Notes under the pieces: generated by a model
Database searches by the model: none
Seen by the model: the letters and a program-made list of their open reading frames with translations, nothing else
What the model was told of the DNA's origin: nothing
Shown here: piece after piece, positions 16,222 through 23,694 of the stretch
How positions within the stretch are numbered: the stretch's first letter is position 1
How the letters are laid out: every line of letters begins with the position of its first letter
Source: Pirellulaceae bacterium
GTDB lineage: Bacteria; Planctomycetota; Planctomycetia; Pirellulales; Pirellulaceae
DNA: 33,556 nucleotides
Direction: 5' to 3'
Assembly (NCBI GenBank): GCA_016784735.1
Contig: JADHUC010000101.1
Location: forward strand, 1-33,556
Translations under genes and position numbers: made by a program

Positions 16222-18363
16222 ATGACCATGACCAAGATACTCGTCATCGACGACGTCATTGATAACATCAGGCTGTTGAGCTTCGAATTGCAGCACCAGG
16301 GCTACGAAGCATTGTCGGCGTCCAGCGGCCGACAAGGGCTGGAGATTGCCGCCAGCGAGCATCCGGACGTGATTCTTCTGGACGTCATGATGCCCGACAT
16401 GGGCGGGATCGAGGTCTGCCGAAGGCTTAAGGCAGACCCCCAAACGCGCATGATTCCCGTGATCCTCGTGACGGCCATGGGACTGGACGAAAATGTGATT
16501 GCAGGGCTCGATGCGGGCGCGGATGACTATGTCTCGAAGCCGTACCGAAAGGAAGTCCTCGCTGCTCGCATCCGCGCCGCGATGAGGATCAAGGAAAGCT
16601 ATGACGCGGTGCTACGGACCAATCAACAGCTTCAGGAGGAAATCGCCTCACGCAGGCTGGCCGAGGAGGAGCTGCTGGCGAAACAGCAGGAACTGGTCCG
16701 CGAACGGGCTAACCTGCAGACCATCTTCGACGGCGTCCAGGTTGGCATGCTGCTCGTCGACGAAAACACCCAAGTCACTCGCGTAAACAACGTGTTCGCC
16801 CGGCTTGTCGGCAAGGAAACGACGGAGTTTGTCAGCCACCAGCCGGGCGACGGACTCTGCTGCATTCATGCAAGCGAGACGCTGGCAGGCTGCGGCCACT
16901 CTACCACCTGTTCCGCCTGTCCCGTACGGAGCACCATGGAGCAAGTCCTCAAACGGGGCGAGACGGTCCGAGATGCCGAAGTGGCTATGCGGCTGCGGAT
17001 CGGAGGCGAAGAGCAGCGGCTTTGTCTCTCCATCAACGCCACTCCTTTGGAGCTGGACGGGAAGAAATACGCACTGCTGGCCTTGATGGACATCAGCCAA
17101 AGCAAGCGGGCGGAGGAGCGATATCGAGCCCTCTTCGAGAGTTCGCGGGACGCGATCATGATCTTGGCACCGCCCTCCTGGAAGTTCACTTCGGGCAACT
17201 CGGCGACCGTCGCGTTGTTCGGAACAAGGGACGAGAGCAAATTCAGCACGCTCTGTCCGTGGGATCTGTCTCCCGAAATGCAGCCGGACGGTCGCCCATC
17301 GGCCGAAAAAGCCAAGGAGATAATCGAGACGGCCATGAGTGAAGGCTCCCACTTCTTCGAATGGACCCACAAGAAGATGTACGGCGAGGATTTTCCGGCT
17401 ACCGTCTTGCTGACACGGATGGAAGTGGACGGCAAGGCGATGCTGCAAGCCACGGTCCGCGACATCACCGAACAGAAGGAGCGGGAGACGCAGGTGGAGC
17501 GATTGAACCACGAACTGGTGGACGCGTCTCGTCGCGCCGGAATGGCCGAAGTGGCCACGGGCGTCTTGCACAACGTCGGCAACGTGCTGAACAGCGTGAA
17601 CGTGTCCGCCAACGTAATCGCGGAAAAGCTGAATGGCAGCCGCGTCGCTCGGGTATCCTCGGTTGCAGCCCTGTTGGATGAACACAGCGATCACTTGATG
17701 GATTTCTTTGTGGCAGATGCTCGCGGCCATCAACTGCCGGGGTATCTGAAGATGCTCGGCAAGCACTTGGAGGACGAGAAAACTGCCGTGATCAAGGAAC
17801 TGGACGAACTACACCAGAACGTCGAACACGTCAAAGAGATTATCAACCTGCAGCAAGCACACAGCCGTGTTTCCGGCGTTCTGGAGGTGGTTCGTCTGGA
17901 CGAAGTCTTGGATGGCGCGATCAAACTGAACAGTGCCAGCTTCCTTCACCACAACCTCAAGATTGTGCGAGAGTACGAAGAGGTTCCGCCGCTGATGGTG
18001 GACAAGCACCGGCTGCTGCAAATCTTGGTAAACCTGATCGGCAATGCAAAGGATGCCTTGAAAGCGTCCGCTGGCAACGACAAACGACTGATCCTGCGTA
18101 TCGGCGTCGAGAGCGAAAGCTGCGTGACGATTACTGTGAGTGACAGCGGTGTCGGCATCGATCCAGATAACATGCCCAAGATCTTCGAACACGGATTTAC
18201 CACCAAACAAAAGGGCCACGGCTTCGGCCTGCACAGCAGCGCCCTGGCCGCCAACGAGCTTGGTGGCTCGTTAGAAGTTGACAGCGACGGTCTCGGCTGC
18301 GGCGCAAGTTTCCGACTGGAATTGCCACTGACCGTCGAGGAGACAACACTATGCACGGCATAG
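16222..18363 (+). CDS. REC-PAS-PAS histidine kinase with cysteine-cluster PAS domain
   Basis: A 713-residue cytoplasmic kinase. The receiver domain (1-125) has D10, D11, phospho-acceptor D54 (ILLDVMMP) and a conserved Lys in YVSKPYRKE. A coiled coil leads to a first PAS domain (about 175-290) containing C213, C214, C224, C230 and C233, an arrangement suited to binding a metal or iron-sulfur cluster. A second PAS domain follows (about 295-420). The kinase core uses an unusual H-box, MAEVATGVLHNVGNVLNS, with H450, then an N box (NLIGNAKDAL), G1 (DSGVGIDP), F-like (FEHGFTTK) and G2 (GHGFGLHSSA). The start ATG 16222 is followed by a second ATG at 16228; either is possible. It overlaps the next gene by 13 bases, so they are a coupled unit and probably partners. 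Confidence 0.92.
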   Translation: MTMTKILVIDDVIDNIRLLSFELQHQGYEALSASSGRQGLEIAASEHPDVILLDVMMPDMGGIEVCRRLKADPQTRMIPVILVTAMGLDENVIAGLDAGADDYVSKPYRKEVLAARIRAAMRIKESYDAVLRTNQQLQEEIASRRLAEEELLAKQQELVRERANLQTIFDGVQVGMLLVDENTQVTRVNNVFARLVGKETTEFVSHQPGDGLCCIHASETLAGCGHSTTCSACPVRSTMEQVLKRGETVRDAEVAMRLRIGGEEQRLCLSINATPLELDGKKYALLALMDISQSKRAEERYRALFESSRDAIMILAPPSWKFTSGNSATVALFGTRDESKFSTLCPWDLSPEMQPDGRPSAEKAKEIIETAMSEGSHFFEWTHKKMYGEDFPATVLLTRMEVDGKAMLQATVRDITEQKERETQVERLNHELVDASRRAGMAEVATGVLHNVGNVLNSVNVSANVIAEKLNGSRVARVSSVAALLDEHSDHLMDFFVADARGHQLPGYLKMLGKHLEDEKTAVIKELDELHQNVEHVKEIINLQQAHSRVSGVLEVVRLDEVLDGAIKLNSASFLHHNLKIVREYEEVPPLMVDKHRLLQILVNLIGNAKDALKASAGNDKRLILRIGVESESCVTITVSDSGVGIDPDNMPKIFEHGFTTKQKGHGFGLHSSALAANELGGSLEVDSDGLGCGASFRLELPLTVEETTLCTA

Positions 18364-20072
18364 ATCACAATCGTGAGCGTCGTATTCTCGTAATCGACGA
18401 CAACCGAGCGGTCCATGACGACTTCCGAAAAATTCTGGTGGACAACGATTACGCGTCGCATCTTAACGATATCGAGGCGGCGTTGTTCCGTGAGGAGATT
18501 TCGGCCAATGCGCAGCCAAAGTACAGCATCGTTGACGCCTACCAAGGTCGGGAGGGTCTCGACAAGGTGGTCGAAGCTCTGGACATGGGCAAACCCTTCG
18601 ATCTGGCGTTCATCGACATGCGGATGCCGCCGGGCTGGGACGGTGCCGAGACGATAGAACGCATCTGGGAAAAGGATCCAGATCTTCAGATCGTCATTTG
18701 CACGGCGTATTCCGACTATTCCTGGCCGGAACTCTTCAAGAGACTTGGCGGCAGTGACAATCTACTGATTCTCAAGAAACCTTTCGACAACACCGAAGTG
18801 CAGCAGTTGGCAGTAGCGCTGACCGAAAAACGCGATTTAGCGCGGAAAGCGCGGCTCCGCACGGACGAGTTGGAGCAGATGGTCGAGGAACGAACCGCGG
18901 CCCTCCGCGAAAAAGACGAGCAGTTGCGACAGAAGCAGAAACTCGAAGCGATCGGGTCGCTGGCCGGCGGCGTCGCTCACGAATTCAACAACCTCCTGCA
19001 GGCCATCCGCGGATACAACCAGTTTGCCATGGACCAGCTTTCTGCTGACGATCAAGCCTATCAGGACCTCCAACAATCTCTGGTGGCGACTGACCGAGCC
19101 GCCGCGCTGACACGTCAACTGCTGAACTTCAGCCGCCGCGAATCTCTCAGCAAGACGGCGGTCGACTTGAATGATGTCGTGCAGGCGGTCGTCAAAATGA
19201 TGCAGCCGGTCATCGGCGAACGCATCCAGATTTGCACCGATCTCGACAACGAAATAGGCACGGTGCTGGCCGATCCCACCATGCTGCAGCAAGCCTTGAT
19301 GAATCTCTCGATCAACTCGCGGGACGCCATGCCCGAGGGAGGCAAGCTGATCGTCCGGACCGACACGATCGCGATCAGCGAAATGTATGCAGACACGCAC
19401 CCTGACGTGCGTCCGGGACACTACGCTCGAATCATCATCACGGACACCGGCCATGGCATGTCCCCCGAGGTGAGACAGCGGATCTTCGAACCGTTCTTCA
19501 CGACCAAAGAAGTCGGGAAGGGCACGGGATTAGGACTGGCAATGGTCTACGGCGTCGTGACAGAACACACGGGGGCCGTTCATGTTTATAGCGAACCTGG
19601 CGAGGGCACGACGTTCAGGATTTACCTGCCCCTCCAGGACGCACCGACTGCCTGTCCTGTGGTGCCCATGGAGGGGCCGCAGGGCGGCACAGAGACAATA
19701 CTCGTGGCCGAGGACGAGCCGTTGGTGCGCGACACGGCGATTCGCATTCTCCGGCAAGCGGGCTATGTCACATTGGCCGCGGAAAACGGCGAGGAGGCGG
19801 TGCGGTTGTTCGAGGAAAACAGCGAGATCGTGTCGCTGGCTCTACTGGATCTGGTGATGCCGAGAATGAGCGGCCGCGATGCCTTCACGCGAATGAAACA
19901 GATCAACCCGGCCATCGAAGCCATCTTCTGCACCGGCTACGACCCTCTGGCGAATCAGGCGACTGCTATTGCCAGCGACGAGGCTGAAGTCATCGAAAAG
20001 CCCTTCCAGCCGGAAGCCCTGCTCCACGCGATAAGGAACACTCTTGACGCGCCTCTAGGAATTCCCGCCTAG
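18351..20072 (+). CDS. REC-HisKA-HATPase-REC phosphorelay protein
   Basis: A 573-residue cytoplasmic protein. The N-terminal receiver (about 8-160) is longer than usual, with an insert between helix 1 and strand 2 (residues about 35-58), acidic pair D16/D17, phospho-acceptor D89 (AFIDMRMP) and K143 in LKKPF. A coiled coil carries the H-box GGVAHEFNNLLQAIRGY with H210. The ATPase core shows NLSINSRDAM, DTGHGMSP, FEPFFTTK and GKGTGLGLAMVYG. The C-terminal receiver has LLDLVMP and CTGYDP. The first ATG (18351) overlaps the upstream kinase gene by 13 bases, indicating tight coupling. It shares the same architecture, H-box and ATPase motifs as the kinase at 834-2390. No output domain for DNA binding is present. 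Confidence 0.94.
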   Translation: MHGIDHNRERRILVIDDNRAVHDDFRKILVDNDYASHLNDIEAALFREEISANAQPKYSIVDAYQGREGLDKVVEALDMGKPFDLAFIDMRMPPGWDGAETIERIWEKDPDLQIVICTAYSDYSWPELFKRLGGSDNLLILKKPFDNTEVQQLAVALTEKRDLARKARLRTDELEQMVEERTAALREKDEQLRQKQKLEAIGSLAGGVAHEFNNLLQAIRGYNQFAMDQLSADDQAYQDLQQSLVATDRAAALTRQLLNFSRRESLSKTAVDLNDVVQAVVKMMQPVIGERIQICTDLDNEIGTVLADPTMLQQALMNLSINSRDAMPEGGKLIVRTDTIAISEMYADTHPDVRPGHYARIIITDTGHGMSPEVRQRIFEPFFTTKEVGKGTGLGLAMVYGVVTEHTGAVHVYSEPGEGTTFRIYLPLQDAPTACPVVPMEGPQGGTETILVAEDEPLVRDTAIRILRQAGYVTLAAENGEEAVRLFEENSEIVSLALLDLVMPRMSGRDAFTRMKQINPAIEAIFCTGYDPLANQATAIASDEAEVIEKPFQPEALLHAIRNTLDAPLGIPA

Positions 20073-20124
20073 CCCCGCGTTGAACGAGCCTCGCAGCGAA
20101 TGCTCGTTTAAACCGAAGCCGGAC

Positions 20125-20172
20125 GTGGGGCACGATTCCATCGTGCCTTGGCACGTTGGAAACGTGCCCCAC
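20125..20172. repeat. GTGGGGCACG double-hairpin repeat, copy 2
   Basis: Outer arms GTGGGGCACG (20125-20134) and CGTGCCCCAC (20163-20172) enclose GGCACGAT-TCC-ATCGTGCC and GGCACGTT-GGA-AACGTGCC hairpins. The right-hand 24 bases (20150-20173) are identical to 6445-6468. It again sits between convergent genes, here the phosphorelay gene and the aminotransferase gene, supporting a role as a bidirectional transcription barrier. Confidence 0.85.
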
Positions 20173-20188
20173 AGAGAAGAGACACATT

Positions 20189-21298
20189 CTATCGGCGCGC
20201 CAACCCCCGAAGCACTTCGATGCCGCGCTCGATGACTTCGTCTTCTGCCGCATAAGACAGCCGAAAATGTGTGTCCTGGTGGCTGAAGATATCGCCCGAA
20301 ATGATCAGCAGGTTTTGCTTACCGGCCTCGGTCACAAACTCCGTCCCTGTGCCCCATGGCGCTTTCGGAAAAGCATAGAACGCGCCACCCGGGGCTACCA
20401 ACTCGTACGTGTCCGACAAACCGGTGACGATCATGTCGCGTTTTAGGCGATACGCGTCGACGTACTGGCCAATATCCACGTCCATGGCTGCCGCGCCGGC
20501 CCATTGCGCGGGTTGCGGAGCGCAGACGAATGTGTACTGCTGGATCTTCACCATCGTGTCGATCACTTCGGCCGGGCCGTGAACAAACCCCAGTCGCCAA
20601 CCGGTCATGGCGTGGCTCTTGGAAAAACCGTCAATCACGATCGTTCGCTCGTTGACCTTGGCCGGTGACAAGAACGGTTCGTCGTAGCAGAACTGGCGGT
20701 ACACTTCGTCCGACAGAAGCGCGACGTTGCGTTCGGCCGCAAGCTCCGCCAACCCCCGGATTTCATCCGGCGTGGCCACCACGCCCGTCGGATTCGCCGG
20801 GCTGTTCAACAGGATCAGTTTGGTGCGCGGCGTGATCGCGTCGGCAACCTTGTTCAGGTCGATACGAAAATCAGGGTACGTGTCGATCGAAACGGAGCGT
20901 CCACCCACCAAGCTGACCAGCGGTTCATACATCACGAAGAACGGATCGAAGACGATCACTTCGTCGCCGGGATTGACCAGCGACATCATCGACAACACCA
21001 ACCCACCACTCGTGCCCGAACAGACAAACACCTTACGATCGTCGTGTCCGTATTCCGCGTCGATTTGTGCCTGCAACTTCTCGCGCAGCACAGGCATTCC
21101 TTGCGTCAGCGCGTACCCGTTCTTGCGGCTCTGGACCGCTTCGACGCAAGCGTCCCGGATCTGTTCCGGAACGTCGAAGTCCGGCTGCCCAATCGAAAGA
21201 TTGATCGGGTTCTCCAATTGGCTTGCCAGGTCAAACGCTTTGCGTATCCCGCTGCTGTCGAAGGCTTTGGTACGTTCGGCAATCCAAGAAGTACTCAT
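20189..21298 (-). CDS. class I/II PLP-dependent aminotransferase
   Basis: A 369-residue cytosolic fold-type I aminotransferase of the aspartate aminotransferase group. It has SIGQPDFDVPEQI near the start, the PLP-phosphate loop SGTSGGL (about 94-100), NSPANPTG (165-172), the pyridine-nitrogen Asp in SDEVY (D197), the Schiff-base lysine K227 in GFSKSHAMTGWRLG, and the carboxylate-binding Arg in HFRLSYA near the end. The substrate cannot be read from the sequence; aspartate, aromatic or branched-chain amino acids are possible. ATG 21298 is chosen because MSTSWIAERTKAF is a typical family start, while the frame to 21460 adds 54 unlikely residues. It is convergent with the phosphorelay gene and divergent from the ABC genes, 275 bases away. 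Confidence 0.92.
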   Translation of the reverse strand: MSTSWIAERTKAFDSSGIRKAFDLASQLENPINLSIGQPDFDVPEQIRDACVEAVQSRKNGYALTQGMPVLREKLQAQIDAEYGHDDRKVFVCSGTSGGLVLSMMSLVNPGDEVIVFDPFFVMYEPLVSLVGGRSVSIDTYPDFRIDLNKVADAITPRTKLILLNSPANPTGVVATPDEIRGLAELAAERNVALLSDEVYRQFCYDEPFLSPAKVNERTIVIDGFSKSHAMTGWRLGFVHGPAEVIDTMVKIQQYTFVCAPQPAQWAGAAAMDVDIGQYVDAYRLKRDMIVTGLSDTYELVAPGGAFYAFPKAPWGTGTEFVTEAGKQNLLIISGDIFSHQDTHFRLSYAAEDEVIERGIEVLRGLARR

Positions 21299-21573
21299 GG
21301 GAATCTCGCGAAACGAGGCCGGGAATGAGAGCGTGTCATCACGTCGGTAGCGGAAGTCGCAAGACTTCCGAGGGCACGGCATGGCACCGGAATTCCTGCG
21401 AATTCCATCACGGTGAAGTCGCCCCAGAGTATGGCGAACTTGGCCAATCAGCACAACCACGGCATGACACCTGCCCGGTTGTCAGCCCAGAACTGATCGC
21501 CAACAATGGCGATACGGCTGTTTCGGCTCGTCGCAACCGCGGCAGGGACCAGGAACTACGGTGAACGACACGC

Positions 21574-22455
21574 GTGTTGATTGAAACGCATTCTCTGACA
21601 AAACGTTATGGCGCGGTTGCCGCTTTGGAGGATTGCGCGCTGGAAGTGCGGCGCGGCGAGGTGTACGGATTGCTGGGCCCGAACGGCGCCGGCAAGACGA
21701 CGCTGTTGCGGTTGCTGTTGGGCTTCTTGAACCCCACCTCCGGAAACGCCACGATCGACGGATTGGATTGCCAACGCCAGTCTCTGCGGGTCCGGCGGCT
21801 AGTTTCCTATTTGCCCGGCGAAGCGCGTCTGTTCCGCCAAATGCGAAGCCGGAGAGTGCTCAAGTTCTTTGCGGAAGTACGTCCGGAGGGCGACTTCCGA
21901 CGATCGCTGGCGCTGGCCGATCGCCTGGAATTGGACTTGTCGCGTCGCGTCTCTGCCATGTCGACCGGGATGCGGCAGAAACTCGCACTGGCAGCCACCA
22001 TGGCCGCCGACACGCCCTTGTTGATTCTTGACGAGCCCACAGCCAACCTGGATCCGACAGTCCGCGGCGTGGTGCTTGATTTGGTGAACGAGGCCCGCGA
22101 ATCCGGACGGACGATCTTGTTTTCGTCTCACGTATTGTCCGAAGTGGAACAGGCATGCGACCGGGTTAGCTTTCTGCGACGCGGACGCCTCGTGCACACG
22201 CAAACCATGTCCGAGTTGAAGTGCCGCCACCGCATCCGAGCCGAGCTTACCGGCGCGATGCCTCCGGTGCCTGCGTCAATGGACGGCGAGTTGTCGGTTC
22301 GGGCGGACGAGGAGGGACATGTCATTATCGAAACGCCAGGCGAACTCTCGCCGGTGTTGTCTTGGCTGGCCACTTTGCCGCTGCGGCGCATGAACGTCGA
22401 ACCGGTCGGCTTGCGAGCCCTCTACGATCAACTGCACGTGGAACCGTCCGACTGA
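21574..22455 (+). CDS. ABC transporter ATP-binding protein
   Basis: The cytoplasmic ATPase of an ABC-2-type exporter, 293 residues. Walker A GPNGAGKTT (35-43), a Q-loop replaced by the variant PGEARLF context near residue 82, a signature MSTGMRQKLALA (129-140), Walker B LLILDEPTANLD (149-160) and an H-loop SSH (about 184-186) are all present. The C-terminal 90 residues are the accessory domain common to CcmA-like export ATPases. It begins at GTG 21574 (TTG 21577 is equally possible; no strong Shine-Dalgarno). The permease gene follows 13 bases later, so the two form an operon. The signature lacks the canonical LSGGQ, as is common in this subfamily. The exported substrate is unknown. Confidence 0.95.
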   Translation: MLIETHSLTKRYGAVAALEDCALEVRRGEVYGLLGPNGAGKTTLLRLLLGFLNPTSGNATIDGLDCQRQSLRVRRLVSYLPGEARLFRQMRSRRVLKFFAEVRPEGDFRRSLALADRLELDLSRRVSAMSTGMRQKLALAATMAADTPLLILDEPTANLDPTVRGVVLDLVNEARESGRTILFSSHVLSEVEQACDRVSFLRRGRLVHTQTMSELKCRHRIRAELTGAMPPVPASMDGELSVRADEEGHVIIETPGELSPVLSWLATLPLRRMNVEPVGLRALYDQLHVEPSD

Positions 22456-22468
22456 GCCGAGGCAACAG

Positions 22469-23437
22469 ATGAATCGGTCCCTATTGAACAAGTCCATCAT
22501 CGAAGGTCGGCTCCTGCTTCTCTCGTGCATGGCCGCGATGTACTCCTTCTGCTGGGCGCGTGTGTGGGTGGTCAGCCAGTTCGAGATGAGCCGCTTCAAG
22601 GTCATCATCGAGCAGTTTCGCGAATACGAACGTTTCTCGCCCGTGCCCTTCGAGCAACTTTTCACCTATGGCGGTCGTATTGCGCTGACCTATGACGAAC
22701 CGATCGTCGTCACGTGTGTAACGCTGTGGGCAATCGCTCGTGGATCGGATTGTGTCAGCGGCGAGATTGGACGCGGCACCATGGAAATGTTGCTGGGCCA
22801 GCCGATCAGTCGAGTGAAAGTCCTCTGGTCGCAGGCCGCCGTGACGATCGCAGGGATCGCCCTCTTGGCACTCACGTCTTGGTTGGGCATCTACACAGGA
22901 ATCATGACGATTTCAGTGCGGGAACCGGCGCCGCCGGAGACATGGTCGATTCCTTGGCTGGATATCGAGCTGCCCAATCCGTTGGCCGAAGAGAAGACTC
23001 AGTTGACGCCCATGTCCGAGAAAGTGAATGCTGAGATATTCGTTCCTGCTGCCGTCAACCTTTTTGCGTTGGGGTTCTTCCTCGCCGGTTTGACCAGTTT
23101 CTTCTCCTCGCTGGATCGATATCGTTGGCGCAGTATCGGGTTGGTCGTGGGAATCTACATTTTCCAGGTGATCATCAAAGTTCTTGCGCTGGCAACGGAT
23201 CGCTTCCATTGGCTGTTGAACTGTACTTTCTTCACCGCGTTCGAACCGGAGCGGTTCGTAAGCATCGCGGCCAACACGCCCGAGTATACCTGGAGCCTGG
23301 TGCTTCGCGACGAGACTGGGCATTTCGCCGATCTTGGACCGCTGGGATACGATCTCATCCTGATTGGTATGGGGCTAATCGCCTACGCCGGCGCGACAAT
23401 CATTTTCCGTCGCCGTGACCTGCCTGCCCCCCTGTGA
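22469..23437 (+). CDS. ABC-2-type transporter permease
   Basis: A 322-residue membrane protein with about six hydrophobic segments. They are near residues 15-35 (LLLLSCMAAMYSFCWARVWV), 80-90, 115-145 (AAVTIAGIALLALTSWLGIYTGIM), 195-215 (VNLFALGFFLAGLTSFF), 222-242 and 295-315 (LILIGMGLIAYAGATIIF). The motif SGEIGRGTMEMLLGQPISR (about 97-115) is the coupling region typical of ABC-2 permeases that touches the ATPase. An extracytoplasmic loop of about 50 residues lies between helices 3 and 4. It follows the ATPase gene by 13 bases and is its partner. Whether the exporter is linked functionally to the phosphatase gene downstream is unclear. Confidence 0.9.
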   Translation: MNRSLLNKSIIEGRLLLLSCMAAMYSFCWARVWVVSQFEMSRFKVIIEQFREYERFSPVPFEQLFTYGGRIALTYDEPIVVTCVTLWAIARGSDCVSGEIGRGTMEMLLGQPISRVKVLWSQAAVTIAGIALLALTSWLGIYTGIMTISVREPAPPETWSIPWLDIELPNPLAEEKTQLTPMSEKVNAEIFVPAAVNLFALGFFLAGLTSFFSSLDRYRWRSIGLVVGIYIFQVIIKVLALATDRFHWLLNCTFFTAFEPERFVSIAANTPEYTWSLVLRDETGHFADLGPLGYDLILIGMGLIAYAGATIIFRRRDLPAPL

Positions 23438-23694
23438 GCGGTCATTGTCTCCTTCTAGGTCACCGGCAGTGGTGGTCTTCTTGTATGCCCTGTGCGTTTT
23501 GCGCAGCCAGCGCGTGGCTGCAACCTGCACTAACGGGCAGATCCGTTGCACACGCCGCCAGTGCGTTCCCGATGTTAATTTATAACGTTCACGGGCATCG
23601 GGAAACGAACGGGAAATATGCGGTCTACACAAGAATTGCGGCCTGCGAAAAGCGAGCGACGCCCGCCAGGATCCAGAATCCACCAGAAGCACAG

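Noticed and set aside
16648..17766. Minus-strand open frame of 372 residues
   Set aside because: Antisense to the REC-PAS-PAS kinase, with no recognisable motif.
6445..20173. CRISPR array
   Set aside because: The identical 24-base repeats are 14 kb apart, and each lies within its own palindrome; there are no regularly spaced direct repeats and no cas genes.
23434..23694. N-terminal extension of the phosphatase, starting in a GTGA overlap with the permease stop
   Set aside because: The overlap is tempting, but the 87 residues are Cys/Trp-rich, lack coding-like codon use and match nothing. The true start remains uncertain.
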